The notes beneath the pieces are model-generated. The model made no database searches and was not told the DNA's origin. It saw only the letters and a program-made list of their open reading frames with translations. Positions 39,673-49,292 of a DNA stretch of 64,000 nt are shown here, piece after piece. Made by a program: the position numbers and the translations under genes. Origin of the DNA: Alphaproteobacteria bacterium AO1-B (lineage in GTDB: Bacteria > Pseudomonadota > Alphaproteobacteria > Rhizobiales > Stappiaceae); contig MLAX01000001.1 in assembly GCA_001890945.1 (NCBI GenBank), positions 124,001 through 188,000 of the forward strand. The letters are read 5' to 3'. Within the stretch, counting starts at the first letter, position 1, and each line of letters begins with the position of its first letter.

Positions 39673-39772
39673 ACTCGGTGCGTGTTCATGAGATGAAACA
39701 CCCGTATTGTTGACGAGGTAGAAAGATCATTCTACCCATGCAGTATTGTTTTGTTATCTGCATGGAGATCCG

Positions 39773-40849
39773 ATGCCCGACATACCGAACCGCATGAGTG
39801 GCATGGTGCTCACTGCCCATGGGGGGCTTGAGTGTTTGCAATGGCGGGAGGATCTTGTCGTGCCGATCCCGGAGCCGGGACAGGTCTTGATCAGGGTCGG
39901 GGCGGCAGCCGTTAACAACACGGACATCAACACTCGGATCGGCTGGTATTCAAAGAGCGTCCGAGGCGATACTGCTGCGACTGCGTCGGAGGGATCTAGC
40001 GGAGCTACGAATACAGATGGTGGCTGGTCGGGAGCGCTGAACTTTCCTTTGGTGCAAGGCGCGGATTGCTGTGGGCAGGTTGTTGCCGTTGGTGAAGGCG
40101 TGGATACTGGTCGCATTGGAGAGCGTGTCTTAGTTCGGCCAATGCAGGTGCCCAAGAAACCTGAGCATGCGCATCTCCCGCTGGTGACCTTCGGCTCTGA
40201 ATTCGACGGTGGGTTTGCTGACTATGCCGTTGCAAATTCTGAAGACGCCCTGGCAGTCTCCTCAAAACTCAGCGATGTGGAACTGGCGTCCTTTCCCTGC
40301 GCGTATTCAACAGCGGAAGGAATGATTCAAAAGAGTTCCCTCGGTGCGGAGCGTGTCCTCATTACCGGAGCTTCGGGCGGTGTTGGTTCGGCTGCAATTC
40401 AGCTGGCCAAGCGCCGGGGCGCCCATGTCACGGCCGTCACGACCCCGGTAAAGTCCGAAGCCTTGAAAGGGATGGGGGCGGATGCCACCCTTGACCGCAA
40501 GGATGAACTGCCTGAAGCAGCCTTTGACGTCGTTCTTGACCTCGTTGGAGGGCCGAATTTTCCATATTTGCTGAACTGTTTGAAAAACGGTGGTCGGTAT
40601 GCGGTTGCTGGGGCCATTGCTGGTCCGATTGTCGAGTTGGACTTGCGGACGCTCTACCTTAAGGATCTGGCGTTTTTTGGCTGCACCAGACAGGATCCGA
40701 AAGTCTTTGAAGACCTGATTGGGTACATCGAGCGCGGTGAAATCCGGCCCATGATCTCAAAAACGTTTCCACTGAAAGATATGGTCGCGGCTCAAGAAGC
40801 GTTTTTGTCTAAGAGATATGCTGGAAAGATCGGACTTCTGGTCAGTTGA
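39773..40849 (+). CDS. Zinc-independent MDR family alcohol dehydrogenase / quinone oxidoreductase-like
   Basis: The 358-residue protein has the GroES-like N-terminus (GQVLIRVGAAAVNNTDINTR), a QGADCCGQVVAVGEG segment and the NADPH-binding VLITGASGGVGSAAIQLAKRRG. These are typical of the quinone oxidoreductase branch, which lacks the catalytic zinc residues. It should reduce a quinone, enone or aldehyde with NADPH; the substrate is unknown. I chose the ATG with GGAG five bases upstream; a TTG nine codons earlier is open. It converges on the GntR gene. Confidence 0.9.
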   Translation: MPDIPNRMSGMVLTAHGGLECLQWREDLVVPIPEPGQVLIRVGAAAVNNTDINTRIGWYSKSVRGDTAATASEGSSGATNTDGGWSGALNFPLVQGADCCGQVVAVGEGVDTGRIGERVLVRPMQVPKKPEHAHLPLVTFGSEFDGGFADYAVANSEDALAVSSKLSDVELASFPCAYSTAEGMIQKSSLGAERVLITGASGGVGSAAIQLAKRRGAHVTAVTTPVKSEALKGMGADATLDRKDELPEAAFDVVLDLVGGPNFPYLLNCLKNGGRYAVAGAIAGPIVELDLRTLYLKDLAFFGCTRQDPKVFEDLIGYIERGEIRPMISKTFPLKDMVAAQEAFLSKRYAGKIGLLVS

Positions 40850-40903
40850 TACTTGTTTCTTGGGCTCCGGCTCACGTCACCCTGTGATACTAGAACCGGT
40901 TTG

Positions 40904-41521
40904 TCACGGTATGGCGTCCAGTAATGTCTCACCCGCAGCTTCGATGTGAAGCTTCAAAACACGGGTGGCTCTCGCGGTGTCTCGGGTATGGCACGCGCCC
41001 ACGATGTCTTGGTGGTCTTTAAGCCATTGAGCGGTCTGGTCTGGCAGGATGCCATATCCTGCAATATGAATGCGGCAGGTTTGGCGAAGCTGGTCGATCA
41101 TGCCGATCTGGCGGGCTTTTCCGGAAGGCAAATAAAGTGCCTTGTGAAAGGCCCAGTCTCCATCTGACCAGTTTGCGGTTTCGGCATCGATCGATGAATG
41201 ACGGAAAGCTGCGGAAATCCGCTCCAGGTCTGCGTCCCGCATCTGATCGATCGCTGTTGCAAGGCAATTGCATTCCAGCAGAACTCTTATGTCATAGATT
41301 TCACGAATTTCGTCACGTGTCAGCGAGATCACGCGGGCTCTGCGGTTTGGGACAAGATCGATCAGGCCGCGGGCGGCCAGAAGCTGAAGGGCGTCGCGGA
41401 TCGGAATACGGCTCACCTTGAACCGCTCAGCAATCTCGCCTTGTTTCAATTCCGCGCCAGGCCGGTAGCGGCCCGCTATAATATCCGCTTGCAGGCTGTC
41501 AGCGATGTGTTCTGCGGACAT
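40904..41521 (-). CDS. GntR family regulator, FCD (FadR-like) subfamily
   Basis: The 205-residue regulator has an N-terminal winged helix (QGEIAERFKVSRIPIRDALQ, with wing LVPNRRARVISL) and a C-terminal all-helical FCD domain starting at EIREIYDIRVLLE. FCD proteins bind organic acids, often with metal, and repress nearby genes. It is divergent from an OsmC-like gene, with a 97-base gap that contains a 14-base palindrome, so it may control that gene and itself. Confidence 0.93.
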   Translation of the reverse strand: MSAEHIADSLQADIIAGRYRPGAELKQGEIAERFKVSRIPIRDALQLLAARGLIDLVPNRRARVISLTRDEIREIYDIRVLLECNCLATAIDQMRDADLERISAAFRHSSIDAETANWSDGDWAFHKALYLPSGKARQIGMIDQLRQTCRIHIAGYGILPDQTAQWLKDHQDIVGACHTRDTARATRVLKLHIEAAGETLLDAIP

Positions 41522-41593
41522 TGTTCCCCCGAAAAAGGTCGTCTGATGACTGAGTTAAGGCACTTGACAAAGCTGTGCAATTTCAAAATGTAT

Positions 41594-41607
41594 AAATGTA
41601 TACATTT
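41594..41607. promoter_or_regulatory. Perfect palindrome AAATGTATACATTT, likely GntR operator
   Basis: The 14-base palindrome lies in the divergent gap between the GntR and OsmC genes. Part of it, AAATGTATA, is repeated directly a few bases upstream (41586-41594). Its core TGTATACA resembles the symmetric TGT-ACA sites bound by FadR/FCD-type regulators. It sits 12 bases from the OsmC start, fitting repression. Confidence 0.7.
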
Positions 41608-41618
41608 AGTGAGGGCGC

Positions 41619-42089
41619 ATGACCAAAACCCAAGAATATGTCTCCAACATCGTTTGGACGGGAAATCGCGGGCAGGGCACAAAGACGTACCAAGGGTATG
41701 ATCGAACCTGGGAAATCCGAACACCCGGAAAGCCGCCTGTGCAATGCTCGAATGATCCGGTCCTGGGAGGCGATCCGTCTCTGCACAACCCCGAAGATCT
41801 TTTGCTTTCCGCCCTCTCCAGTTGCCACATGCTGTGGTATCTGCATCTGGCCAGCAACGCAGGTATTGCTGTTTTAGGTTACGAGGATGTACCGCTGGCC
41901 GTGGGCGAAACCAAGAGGGGCGGCGCTGGGCGTTTCTTGAGCGCGACGCTCAGGCCAACGATTACGGTGCCGGAAGGCACGGACTTGATTGCCGCGGATG
42001 CCATCCACGCTGAGATCCACAACGTTTGCTTCATTGCGCGCTCTGTGAATTTTCCGGTCCGTTTTGAGGCGAGTTACAAAACAGATTGA
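41619..42089 (+). CDS. OsmC/Ohr family protein
   Basis: The 156-residue protein has the OsmC fold pattern with the two redox cysteines (SALSSCHMLWYL and NVCFIARSVNFP) and a conserved DPSLHNPEDLLLSA segment. Family members reduce organic hydroperoxides, although this YhfA/OsmC-like branch is less well characterised. It starts at an ATG after GAGGGC and probably responds to the divergent GntR protein. It is convergent with the AlkB-like gene, three bases away. Confidence 0.93.
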   Translation: MTKTQEYVSNIVWTGNRGQGTKTYQGYDRTWEIRTPGKPPVQCSNDPVLGGDPSLHNPEDLLLSALSSCHMLWYLHLASNAGIAVLGYEDVPLAVGETKRGGAGRFLSATLRPTITVPEGTDLIAADAIHAEIHNVCFIARSVNFPVRFEASYKTD

Positions 42090-42092
42090 GAC

Positions 42093-42716
42093 CTACGGCG
42101 CGGTTACCCGCCGGAGGGTCAGGTTGATCCGACCGCCGTTTTTCAAGAGTGTCGAAGTGCCTCGGAGAATTCGGTCAATGCCGTGGAAGGCGAGGCGTGC
42201 ATCTCCGCCGAGCACCACCACATCACCGGAACTCAGCCGGAACGATTTCGTCGGATCCTTCCGGTTGGTTCCACCGACGCGGAATGTCGCGGTGTCCCCA
42301 AGCGACACAGAGACAACAGGCGCATCAAACATAGCTTCGTCCCTGTCTTGATGCAGGCCCATCCGGGCGCTGGGTTCATAGAAGTTGATGAGACAGGCTT
42401 CCGGTTCGGGGGCGTCAGGAGCCACCACTTTCCAGAGTTCCATTAGACGCGCCGGAATGGCAGGCCACATTTTTCCGGATACTGGATGATTTGGCTGATA
42501 GCGGTAGCCGTTGATGTCGGACACCCAGCCAAGCGGACCGCAATTGCTCATTTTGACGGAAAACGGTTTTCCCGTTTTCGGCATGACGGGCAGAAAGAGC
42601 GGCGCTGTGGCAACGACCTCCCGAACGTCGGCAAGAAGAGTTTCCTGTGCCGTTTTGCCAAAATATTCCGGTAGATATTTGAGGCCGGTCAGGCCGTTGA
42701 TGGCGATGGTCTGCAT
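42093..42716 (-). CDS. alkB: AlkB-like 2-oxoglutarate/Fe(II) dioxygenase
   Basis: The 207-residue enzyme should remove alkyl groups from DNA or RNA bases by oxidation. It has the AlkB signatures MSNCGPLGWVSDINGYRY, the iron-binding HxD in GLHQDRDE, a distal His in HGIDRIL and the 2-oxoglutarate-binding Arg pair in RINLTLRRV. The length is close to that of E. coli AlkB. A gene for a membrane protein with a Cys-rich tail follows upstream, 23 bases away in the same direction. Confidence 0.93.
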   Translation of the reverse strand: MQTIAINGLTGLKYLPEYFGKTAQETLLADVREVVATAPLFLPVMPKTGKPFSVKMSNCGPLGWVSDINGYRYQPNHPVSGKMWPAIPARLMELWKVVAPDAPEPEACLINFYEPSARMGLHQDRDEAMFDAPVVSVSLGDTATFRVGGTNRKDPTKSFRLSSGDVVVLGGDARLAFHGIDRILRGTSTLLKNGGRINLTLRRVTAP

Positions 42717-42739
42717 GGGTGTAGATATAGATCAAAACC

Positions 42740-43552
42740 TCAGTCACCGCATCCGCCGCACCCAGAAGCACCGCCACCACCACCATCAGACCCGCACCCG
42801 CCAGAGCCGCAACCGGATCCTTTGGTCGATTTTTTCAGCAGTGCAATCAGGACCAGCGCCACGGCAACGATCCCAAAGAAAAACCAGAGCGTATGCTGTG
42901 TAGCCCAGTGCCAAACCATGTTGCGGAGCTGTTCCAACAATGTGTCGCCCGCCGGTGTGCCGTGTGCGAGGGCCAAACTGGTACCTGCGAAAAGCGCAAA
43001 CAGCACCGCAGCGCCCCCCTGAAGAGATGCAGGAACACGTCGCAAACGGTGGCCCGCGGTTTTGACTGTCGAAAGCCAGTCCGGTTTGCGGAGAACCCAG
43101 AAATCTTGTGTGTTGATCCGTAGGAAATGCGGTGCCTTGCCAAACCGGACATGTGCAGGTGGCCAGATGTCGGGCGGCGGCTCCCCAAATTCCTGGCGAT
43201 AGAGTGTGAGGGTCTGCTCATAGGCCCTACGAAATGTCTGAGCCTGCTCCACACCGCCTTTGGTCGGCATGTGATGTAGCGCTGCCCCCAAGGCTTCTTT
43301 GAAGGGTCCCCAATAATGACGCGTGTAGGTCAGATGAAGGTGCCAAGCCTGATCGACTTCATCGCTGGGCGTGACCATCCCGGCCTTTATCTGGCTGAGA
43401 TAGGTAAACCGTTGATACTCAACAACAACACGCGCTGCGAAACTATTGGTCCATCCATTGTCCCTGGCCAGACGTTGGGAAAACGGGAACGATGCCTCCA
43501 CATCATCCGGGTGGCATTTCGATATCCGGTGCCAGAGGTCGGGATTGCGCAT
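42740..43552 (-). CDS. GRDP-like (DUF1399-type) domain protein with two membrane helices and Cys/Gly tail
   Basis: This 270-residue protein starts with a helical domain carrying the VDQAWHLHLTYTRHYW motif, like the DUF1399/glycine-rich-domain family. A linker and two hydrophobic segments follow (about residues 178-198 and 220-240). The last 28 residues are almost only Gly, Ser and Asp with four Cys. Proteins of this kind occur in bacteria but have no clear function, and the tail could bind metal or anchor a complex. The ATG start is clear. Its stop is 23 bases before the AlkB-like start. Confidence 0.8.
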   Translation of the reverse strand: MRNPDLWHRISKCHPDDVEASFPFSQRLARDNGWTNSFAARVVVEYQRFTYLSQIKAGMVTPSDEVDQAWHLHLTYTRHYWGPFKEALGAALHHMPTKGGVEQAQTFRRAYEQTLTLYRQEFGEPPPDIWPPAHVRFGKAPHFLRINTQDFWVLRKPDWLSTVKTAGHRLRRVPASLQGGAAVLFALFAGTSLALAHGTPAGDTLLEQLRNMVWHWATQHTLWFFFGIVAVALVLIALLKKSTKGSGCGSGGCGSDGGGGGASGCGGCGD

Positions 43553-43892
43553 CGTGCTGTCTCCGAGGCCAGGAAATTGGTCAGGAGCAGCTTATGCGAG
43601 GCCGCTAAACAAATTCCGAAGTAAAGCCGTTGAAAATACTACTACCTGCTTAGCTGCGGTGTCGCCGGTAACTTTCTGCAAAGAAATATCGCCGACATAT
43701 CCCAAAGCCTGCAAAAGCCTGTGAAAAGGTCTCTTGCAGGCAAAGTTTCATCCACCTATATAGCGGTCAAGCGTCGCGCCAAATCCTGGGCAGTTGCCCC
43801 GGCGCGGCATCCGGGAGGATCCCGGAAACCCAAAGAGGAGCCGGTTTGACGCCTTCAAGGGTCTCACCGGTTTGCTAGAAAGAGAGGCAAAA
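43553..43892. other. Divergent region upstream of dnaK
   Basis: This 340-base region separates the GRDP-like gene from dnaK. It holds a heat-shock-type promoter (43733-43763) and a leader of about 120 bases before the dnaK ATG. An open frame from 43794 joins dnaK in frame but lacks a family counterpart, so it is treated as leader. Confidence 0.6.
43733..43763 (+). promoter_or_regulatory. Probable RpoH heat-shock promoter of dnaK
   Basis: CTTGCA (43733-43738) is followed after 16 bases by CCTATATAG (43755-43763). This fits the CTTG ... CyTATnT pattern reported for alphaproteobacterial RpoH promoters. It lies about 130 bases before dnaK. Confidence 0.55.
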
Positions 43893-45815
43893 ATGGCAAA
43901 GGTCATTGGTATCGACCTCGGCACGACGAACTCGTGCGTCGCTGTCATGGACGGCAAAGATTCCAAAGTTATTGAAAACGCAGAAGGTGCCCGCACCACC
44001 CCATCCATGGTGGCGTTCTCGGACGATGGTGAGCGTCTTGTTGGCCAGCCGGCAAAACGGCAGGCGGTCACAAACCCGACAAACACCCTTTTCGCAGTTA
44101 AGCGCCTGATCGGCCGCCGGTTCGATGATCCGACCGTTGCGAAGGATCAGAAGTTGGTTCCCTTCGACATCGTCAAGGCCGACAACGGCGACGCGTGGGT
44201 AGAAGCCAACGGCGAGAAGTACTCCCCGTCCCAGGTGTCTGCATTCATCCTGCAGAAAATGAAGGAAACCGCTGAGAGCTATCTCGGCGAAAAGGTCGAG
44301 CAGGCGGTCATCACCGTTCCGGCCTACTTCAACGATGCTCAGCGTCAGGCAACCAAGGATGCCGGCAAGATTGCCGGTCTTGAAGTCCTGCGTATCATCA
44401 ACGAGCCGACAGCGGCCGCACTGGCCTATGGTCTCGACAAGAACGACGGCAAGACCATCGCGGTTTATGACCTTGGTGGCGGTACGTTCGACGTGTCCAT
44501 CCTGGAAATTGGCGACGGCGTCTTCGAAGTGAAGTCCACCAACGGTGACACCTTCCTCGGTGGTGAAGACTTCGACATGGTTCTCGTCGATTATCTGGCT
44601 GCCGAGTTCAAGAAAGAACAGGGCATTGACCTGAAGAACGACAAGCTGGCTCTGCAGCGTCTGAAAGAAGCTGCCGAAAAAGCGAAGATCGAACTATCGT
44701 CCTCGTCTCAGACCGAAATCAACCTGCCGTTCATCACTGCAGATGCGTCCGGTCCGAAGCACCTGACCTTGAAGTTGACCCGTGCGAAATTCGAAGCGCT
44801 GGTTGAAGACCTCGTCAAGCGTACCGTAAAGCCGATGGAAGCTGCATTGAAAGATGCAGGCCTGGCCGCTGGTGAAATCGACGAAGTTGTTCTGGTCGGC
44901 GGCATGACCCGTATGCCGAAGGTGCAGGAAACTGTTCACAAGTTCTTCGGCAAAGAGCCGCACAAGGGTGTGAACCCGGACGAAGTGGTCGCCATGGGTG
45001 CTGCCATCCAGGCTGGCGTTCTGCAGGGCGACGTCAAAGACGTTCTTCTGCTCGACGTTACTCCGCTGTCTCTTGGTATTGAAACGCTCGGCGGTGTCTT
45101 CACACGTCTGATCGATCGCAACACGACGATCCCGACGAAGAAGAGCCAAGTGTTCTCAACCGCCGAGGACAATCAGACGGCTGTGACCATCCGCGTCTTC
45201 CAGGGCGAGCGTGAAATGGCCGCGGACAACAAGGTCCTTGGTCAGTTCGACCTGGTCGGATTGCCGCCGGCACCGCGTGGCGTTCCGCAGATCGAAGTGA
45301 CCTTCGACATTGATGCGAACGGTATCGTCAATGTGTCCGCGAAAGATAAGGGCACGGGCAAAGAGCAACAGATCCGCATTCAGGCATCTGGTGGTCTGTC
45401 CGACGCCGACATCGATCAGATGGTCAAGGACGCGGAAGCGCATGCGGACGAAGACAAGAAGCGCAAGGAACTTGTCGAAGCCAAGAACCAGGGCGAGTCG
45501 CTCGTTCATTCGACTGAGAAGTCTTTGGCCGACTATGGCGACAAGGTTTCCGAAGACGACAAGTCCGCGATCGAAAGAGCTCTTGGCGATCTGAAGACCG
45601 CGCTTGAAGGCGAAGACCTTGAAGACATCAAGGCCAAGACACAGGCTCTGGCCGAGGCGTCCATGAAGCTTGGCGAAGCCATGTATCAGCAGGCCCAGGC
45701 CGATGCCGAGGCGAATGCTGAAGGCGGTGATGCTGATGCTGTAAAGGCCGATGACGATGTCGTTGATGCGGATTTTGAAGAAGTCAAAGACGACGACGAC
45801 AAGAAGTCTGCATAA
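43893..45815 (+). CDS. dnaK: Chaperone DnaK (Hsp70)
   Basis: The 640-residue Hsp70 has the ATPase domain start [16 protein letters not shown], phosphate loop [14 protein letters not shown], the linker [13 protein letters not shown], a substrate domain and a helical lid. It ends in the usual acidic tail ([11 protein letters not shown]). The start is the ATG with AGAGAGG nine bases upstream. A hairpin after the stop may reduce read-through to dnaJ. Expression is probably heat-inducible. Confidence 0.99.
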   Translation: MAKVIGIDLGTTNSCVAVMDGKDSKVIENAEGARTTPSMVAFSDDGERLVGQPAKRQAVTNPTNTLFAVKRLIGRRFDDPTVAKDQKLVPFDIVKADNGDAWVEANGEKYSPSQVSAFILQKMKETAESYLGEKVEQAVITVPAYFNDAQRQATKDAGKIAGLEVLRIINEPTAAALAYGLDKNDGKTIAVYDLGGGTFDVSILEIGDGVFEVKSTNGDTFLGGEDFDMVLVDYLAAEFKKEQGIDLKNDKLALQRLKEAAEKAKIELSSSSQTEINLPFITADASGPKHLTLKLTRAKFEALVEDLVKRTVKPMEAALKDAGLAAGEIDEVVLVGGMTRMPKVQETVHKFFGKEPHKGVNPDEVVAMGAAIQAGVLQGDVKDVLLLDVTPLSLGIETLGGVFTRLIDRNTTIPTKKSQVFSTAEDNQTAVTIRVFQGEREMAADNKVLGQFDLVGLPPAPRGVPQIEVTFDIDANGIVNVSAKDKGTGKEQQIRIQASGGLSDADIDQMVKDAEAHADEDKKRKELVEAKNQGESLVHSTEKSLADYGDKVSEDDKSAIERALGDLKTALEGEDLEDIKAKTQALAEASMKLGEAMYQQAQADAEANAEGGDADAVKADDDVVDADFEEVKDDDDKKSA

Positions 45816-45827
45816 CTTAAAACCTTT

Positions 45828-45861
45828 GCAGCCAGCCGTTCATCGGCTGGCTGCTTGATTT
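45828..45861 (+). terminator. Hairpin between dnaK and dnaJ
   Basis: Eleven-base arms GCAGCCAGCCG and CGGCTGGCTGC flank a TTCAT loop, followed by TTGATTT. The stem is strong but the T tract is broken, so partial termination or mRNA end protection is likely. Confidence 0.7.
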
Positions 45862-45973
45862 CCGGCGCCGGTTGCGCAGTTGCCTGACTTCAGGCACATG
45901 CGCCCTGCGCCTTTGCCGTGATGGCGCTGAGTGATAGTGGCAGCCACCGGCAGGACAAGACCGAGAGATCTTG

Positions 45974-47104
45974 ATGTCGAAACGTGATTTCTATGAAATT
46001 CTGGGAGTTGCACGTGATGCGGACGATAAGGCGCTCAAAAGCGCTTACCGCAAGATGGCGATGCAGTTCCACCCAGACCGCAATCCAGGGGATGCGGAAG
46101 CTGAAGCGAAATTCAAGGAAGTCAATGAAGCCTACGACACGCTGAAAGACGGCCAGAAACGCGCAGCTTACGACCGGTTCGGCCATGCGGCCTTTGAAAA
46201 CGGCGGGTTTGGCGGTGGTGGCGGTGCCGGCGCCCATGATTTCTCTTCGACAATGTCGGACATCTTCGAAGAATTCTTCGGAATGGGCGGTGGTGGCCGG
46301 AGATCCGGTGGCCGCGAGCGCGGCGCAGACCTGCGCTACAACCTCGATGTGACACTCGAAGATGCGTTTACCGGCAAGACCGTAGAGATCGAAGTCCCGA
46401 CAAGCATCACCTGTGACATCTGTTCTGGCTCTGGCGCGAAACCGGGCACAAGTCCGACGACCTGCCGGACCTGCGGTGGCGCTGGCCGCGTACGGGCTGC
46501 ACAAGGCTTCTTTACACTGGAGCGCACATGTCCGAGCTGTCAGGGCAAAGGACAGGTGATTTCTGATCCGTGTACTGGGTGTGGCGGCTCGGGCCGCAAA
46601 ACTCAGGAACGGACCCTTTCCGTCAATATTCCGGCCGGGATCGAAGACGGCACAAGGATCCGTCTTGCGGGTGAAGGCGAAGCCGGTGTGCGCGGTGGCC
46701 CATCCGGCGATCTTTATATTTTCTTGTCCATCCGTCCGCATGACCTGTTCCAGCGCGACGGGGCAGACCTTTATTGCCGCGTTCCGATTTCGATGTCCAC
46801 GGCAACCCTCGGCGGTCAATTCGATGTGCCAACGGTCGACGGTTCAACGAGCCGTGTGAAAGTGCCGGAAGGAACACAGACCGGAAAACAGTTCCGCCTT
46901 CGAGGCAAGGGCATGCCGGTCATGCGGTCCAGCCAGCACGGTGATATGTACATTCAGGTCACCGTTGAAACACCGACCAATTTGACCAAACGCCAGCGGG
47001 AACTTCTCGCGGAGTTTGAAAAGGAATCCTCGGGCGAAAACCACCCGGCGTCAGCTGGCTTTTTCTCCAAGGTCAAGGATTTCATCGACAATTTAAGCAC
47101 ATAA
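45974..47104 (+). CDS. dnaJ: Chaperone DnaJ (Hsp40)
   Basis: The 376-residue co-chaperone has a J domain with the HPD triad (FHPDRNPGD), a Gly/Phe-rich region and four CxxCxGxG zinc repeats ([32 protein letters not shown]). Two C-terminal substrate domains complete it. It stimulates DnaK ATPase. I chose the ATG after an in-frame TTG at 45971. Confidence 0.99.
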   Translation: MSKRDFYEILGVARDADDKALKSAYRKMAMQFHPDRNPGDAEAEAKFKEVNEAYDTLKDGQKRAAYDRFGHAAFENGGFGGGGGAGAHDFSSTMSDIFEEFFGMGGGGRRSGGRERGADLRYNLDVTLEDAFTGKTVEIEVPTSITCDICSGSGAKPGTSPTTCRTCGGAGRVRAAQGFFTLERTCPSCQGKGQVISDPCTGCGGSGRKTQERTLSVNIPAGIEDGTRIRLAGEGEAGVRGGPSGDLYIFLSIRPHDLFQRDGADLYCRVPISMSTATLGGQFDVPTVDGSTSRVKVPEGTQTGKQFRLRGKGMPVMRSSQHGDMYIQVTVETPTNLTKRQRELLAEFEKESSGENHPASAGFFSKVKDFIDNLST

Positions 47105-47180
47105 CCGCCGCGCTCCCCTTCTGGCAACGCTGACCGAACACGCCTATATGTAAATTTCATGACTGGTGTGAGGGTGGATT

Positions 47181-47840
47181 TTGAAGCGGATCGGGATCAA
47201 GCGGGAAGCCATTCGGGACAAACTTGAAAAAGCGGATGCGGTCCGCATGAAAGTTATGGATGAGGTCAAGTTCATCCGCTCCTGGGCGCAAAACCCGCTT
47301 CGCACGGGGGCTGTTGCGCCGTCCGGACCCGAACTTGCTTCGAAAATGGTCTCTTTCTTGATACCGCGGCCGCATTCAAAAATCGTTGAGCTCGGCCCGG
47401 GAACAGGTGTGGTGACAAAAGCACTCTTTGACGCTGGGTTTTCGAACCGCGATTTGAACCTCATTGAATACAGCACGGACTTTTGTGAACACCTTTGCGG
47501 ACGGTATCCAGGCTTGCCCGTCCTGCAAGGTGACGCTTATGCCTTGAGGCAAACCCTTTCCAAACCGGGTGGTTTTTTGCATGAAGCGGCAGAAGCCAAT
47601 CATGTTCTCGACGGTATCGTGTCGTCTTTGCCGCTGCTCAACAGGCCGGACGTTCACCGCCGAGCGTTCGTTGAAGAAGCTCTTCAGCTTTTGAAGCCCG
47701 GTGCGCCGCTGGTTCAGTTTTCCTACGGTCTGGCAGCCCCTGTGAAGCCACTCACACGGAGTGTTTCGGTCTACAGTTCGGAATGGATCTGGAAGAACTT
47801 GCCTCCAGCCCGCGTTTGGGTTTACCGGAAGGCGAACTGA
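47181..47840 (+). CDS. pmtA: Phosphatidylethanolamine N-methyltransferase PmtA
   Basis: This 219-residue enzyme makes phosphatidylcholine from phosphatidylethanolamine with SAM. It has the rhizobial-type motif I VELGPGTGVVTKAL and the N-terminal amphipathic FIRSWAQNPLRTGAVAPSG. LDGIVSSLPLL and a C-terminal QFSYGLAAPV block follow. The start is a TTG after GAGGGTGGA. A position right after dnaJ is common in this order. Confidence 0.9.
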   Translation: MKRIGIKREAIRDKLEKADAVRMKVMDEVKFIRSWAQNPLRTGAVAPSGPELASKMVSFLIPRPHSKIVELGPGTGVVTKALFDAGFSNRDLNLIEYSTDFCEHLCGRYPGLPVLQGDAYALRQTLSKPGGFLHEAAEANHVLDGIVSSLPLLNRPDVHRRAFVEEALQLLKPGAPLVQFSYGLAAPVKPLTRSVSVYSSEWIWKNLPPARVWVYRKAN

Positions 47841-47890
47841 CCGTAGCTTAAAGCTTCCCTAGCAGATTGAATGTCTTTGGAGAGGGCTTC

Positions 47891-48466
47891 ATGCGAAACC
47901 CAAAAATTCTCGTATTGTCCGGTTCCGCACGCGCTGGATCCTACAACAGCCAGCTTGCGGCTCTTGCTGCAAAGAAGCTGGCGATTCTGGACGCGAAAGT
48001 GACGCGCATCTCGCTGAAAGACTATCCATTGCCCATCTATGACGGGGATCTTGAAGAGGCGGATGGTGTTCCGGAGAACGCGGAAAAGCTAAAGAAACTG
48101 TTTGCCGAACATGACGGCGTTTTTATCGCTTGCCCGGAGTATAACGCGGGAATCACGCCGCTACTAAAAAACGCGCTCGATTGGATCAGCCGGGTCAAAG
48201 GGCCAGGAGATGCCTATCGCGGCAAGGTCTTCGCTGTGGGCGCGGCATCACCTGGCGGCTTTGGGGGCATGCGTGGCCTGATCGGCATGCGAACGATCCT
48301 CGAGGTCGGGCTGGGCGCAATGGTTTTGCCGCAGATGGTTTCCGTCGCAAAGGCAAGCGCGTCCTTCAATGAGCGCGGGGATCTCACCGATGAGCGGGCA
48401 TCCGCCAATCTCGACAAGATGGTCGATGCACTTTTGCGGGCGACCCGGATAGAGCTATCTCACTGA
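47891..48466 (+). CDS. NADPH-dependent FMN reductase family protein
   Basis: The 191-residue flavodoxin-fold protein has ILVLSGSARAGSYNSQLA (FMN phosphate loop), CPEYNAGITPLLKNALDW (family signature) and AAASPGGFGGMRG-like FMN-contacting segment. Members reduce FMN, quinones, chromate or azo dyes; the substrate here is unknown. I chose the ATG with GGAGAGGG nine bases upstream over a TTG eight codons earlier. Confidence 0.93.
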   Translation: MRNPKILVLSGSARAGSYNSQLAALAAKKLAILDAKVTRISLKDYPLPIYDGDLEEADGVPENAEKLKKLFAEHDGVFIACPEYNAGITPLLKNALDWISRVKGPGDAYRGKVFAVGAASPGGFGGMRGLIGMRTILEVGLGAMVLPQMVSVAKASASFNERGDLTDERASANLDKMVDALLRATRIELSH

Positions 48467-48564
48467 AAGGGGCGAGTGAAAGCAGTCTCCTCGCTCTGGT
48501 CGCTTTTCAAACTGTGGCGGGATGCTTACATACAGCGCCGCACCAAAGACGTTATGAGGATTAG

Positions 48565-49125
48565 ATGAGCGAATCGCGTGAGCCTGCCGTTTGGCACGGC
48601 ACCACCATCATGATGGTCCGCAAGGGCGGCAAAGTGGTTATCGCGGGCGATGGTCAGGTATCGCTGGGACAAACTGTTATCAAGCACACGGCCCGCAAGG
48701 TCCGCCCGCTTGCGAAAGGTGAGGTGATTGCCGGATTTGCAGGGGCAACGGCCGATGCCTTCACCTTGTTTGAGCGTCTAGAGTCCAAGCTTGAACAGTA
48801 TCCGGGCCAGTTGATGCGGGCCTGCGTCGAACTGGCCAAGGATTGGCGGACAGACCGGTACTTGCGCAAGCTGGAAGCCATGATGCTGGTGGCAGACAAG
48901 AACACATCTCTTGTGCTGACGGGGACAGGCGACGTCCTGGAGCCGGAAGGCGGGATAATGGGGATCGGTTCTGGTGGCAACTATGCGCTTGCAGCTGGAC
49001 GTGCCTTGGCTGACACAGATTTCGACGCGGAGACGATCGCTCGCAAGGCGATGGCTGTGGCCGCTGAAATCTGCGTCTACACCAACGAAAGCATCACGGT
49101 GGAAGTCCTCGAAACCGCCGAATAA
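48565..49125 (+). CDS. hslV: HslV peptidase subunit of the HslVU protease
   Basis: This 186-residue proteasome-like peptidase has the catalytic Thr after HG in [10 protein letters not shown], so about twelve residues should be removed. GDGQVSLG and a conserved [15 protein letters not shown] follow. With HslU it degrades unfolded proteins. A membrane-protein gene separates it from hslU. Confidence 0.98.
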   Translation: MSESREPAVWHGTTIMMVRKGGKVVIAGDGQVSLGQTVIKHTARKVRPLAKGEVIAGFAGATADAFTLFERLESKLEQYPGQLMRACVELAKDWRTDRYLRKLEAMMLVADKNTSLVLTGTGDVLEPEGGIMGIGSGGNYALAAGRALADTDFDAETIARKAMAVAAEICVYTNESITVEVLETAE

Positions 49126-49292
49126 GCAGGTCTTTCAGGCGCCCTGAACGATCCAGATCAATGCATGGCACAAGCAACCAGGTCACATCGAAAGACTGAT
49201 TGCAGTGCTTTCGCCTTGCTTGGCTGACCGGCTGGCGGGAGTTTGAAAAATTCGGGCAAACCGACTTCTTTGCATGCCGGACGGAGGATCCC

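Noticed and set aside
43794..43892. In-frame extension before the dnaK ATG
   Set aside because: DnaK begins at [10 protein letters not shown] with its own ribosome site; the extension looks like leader.
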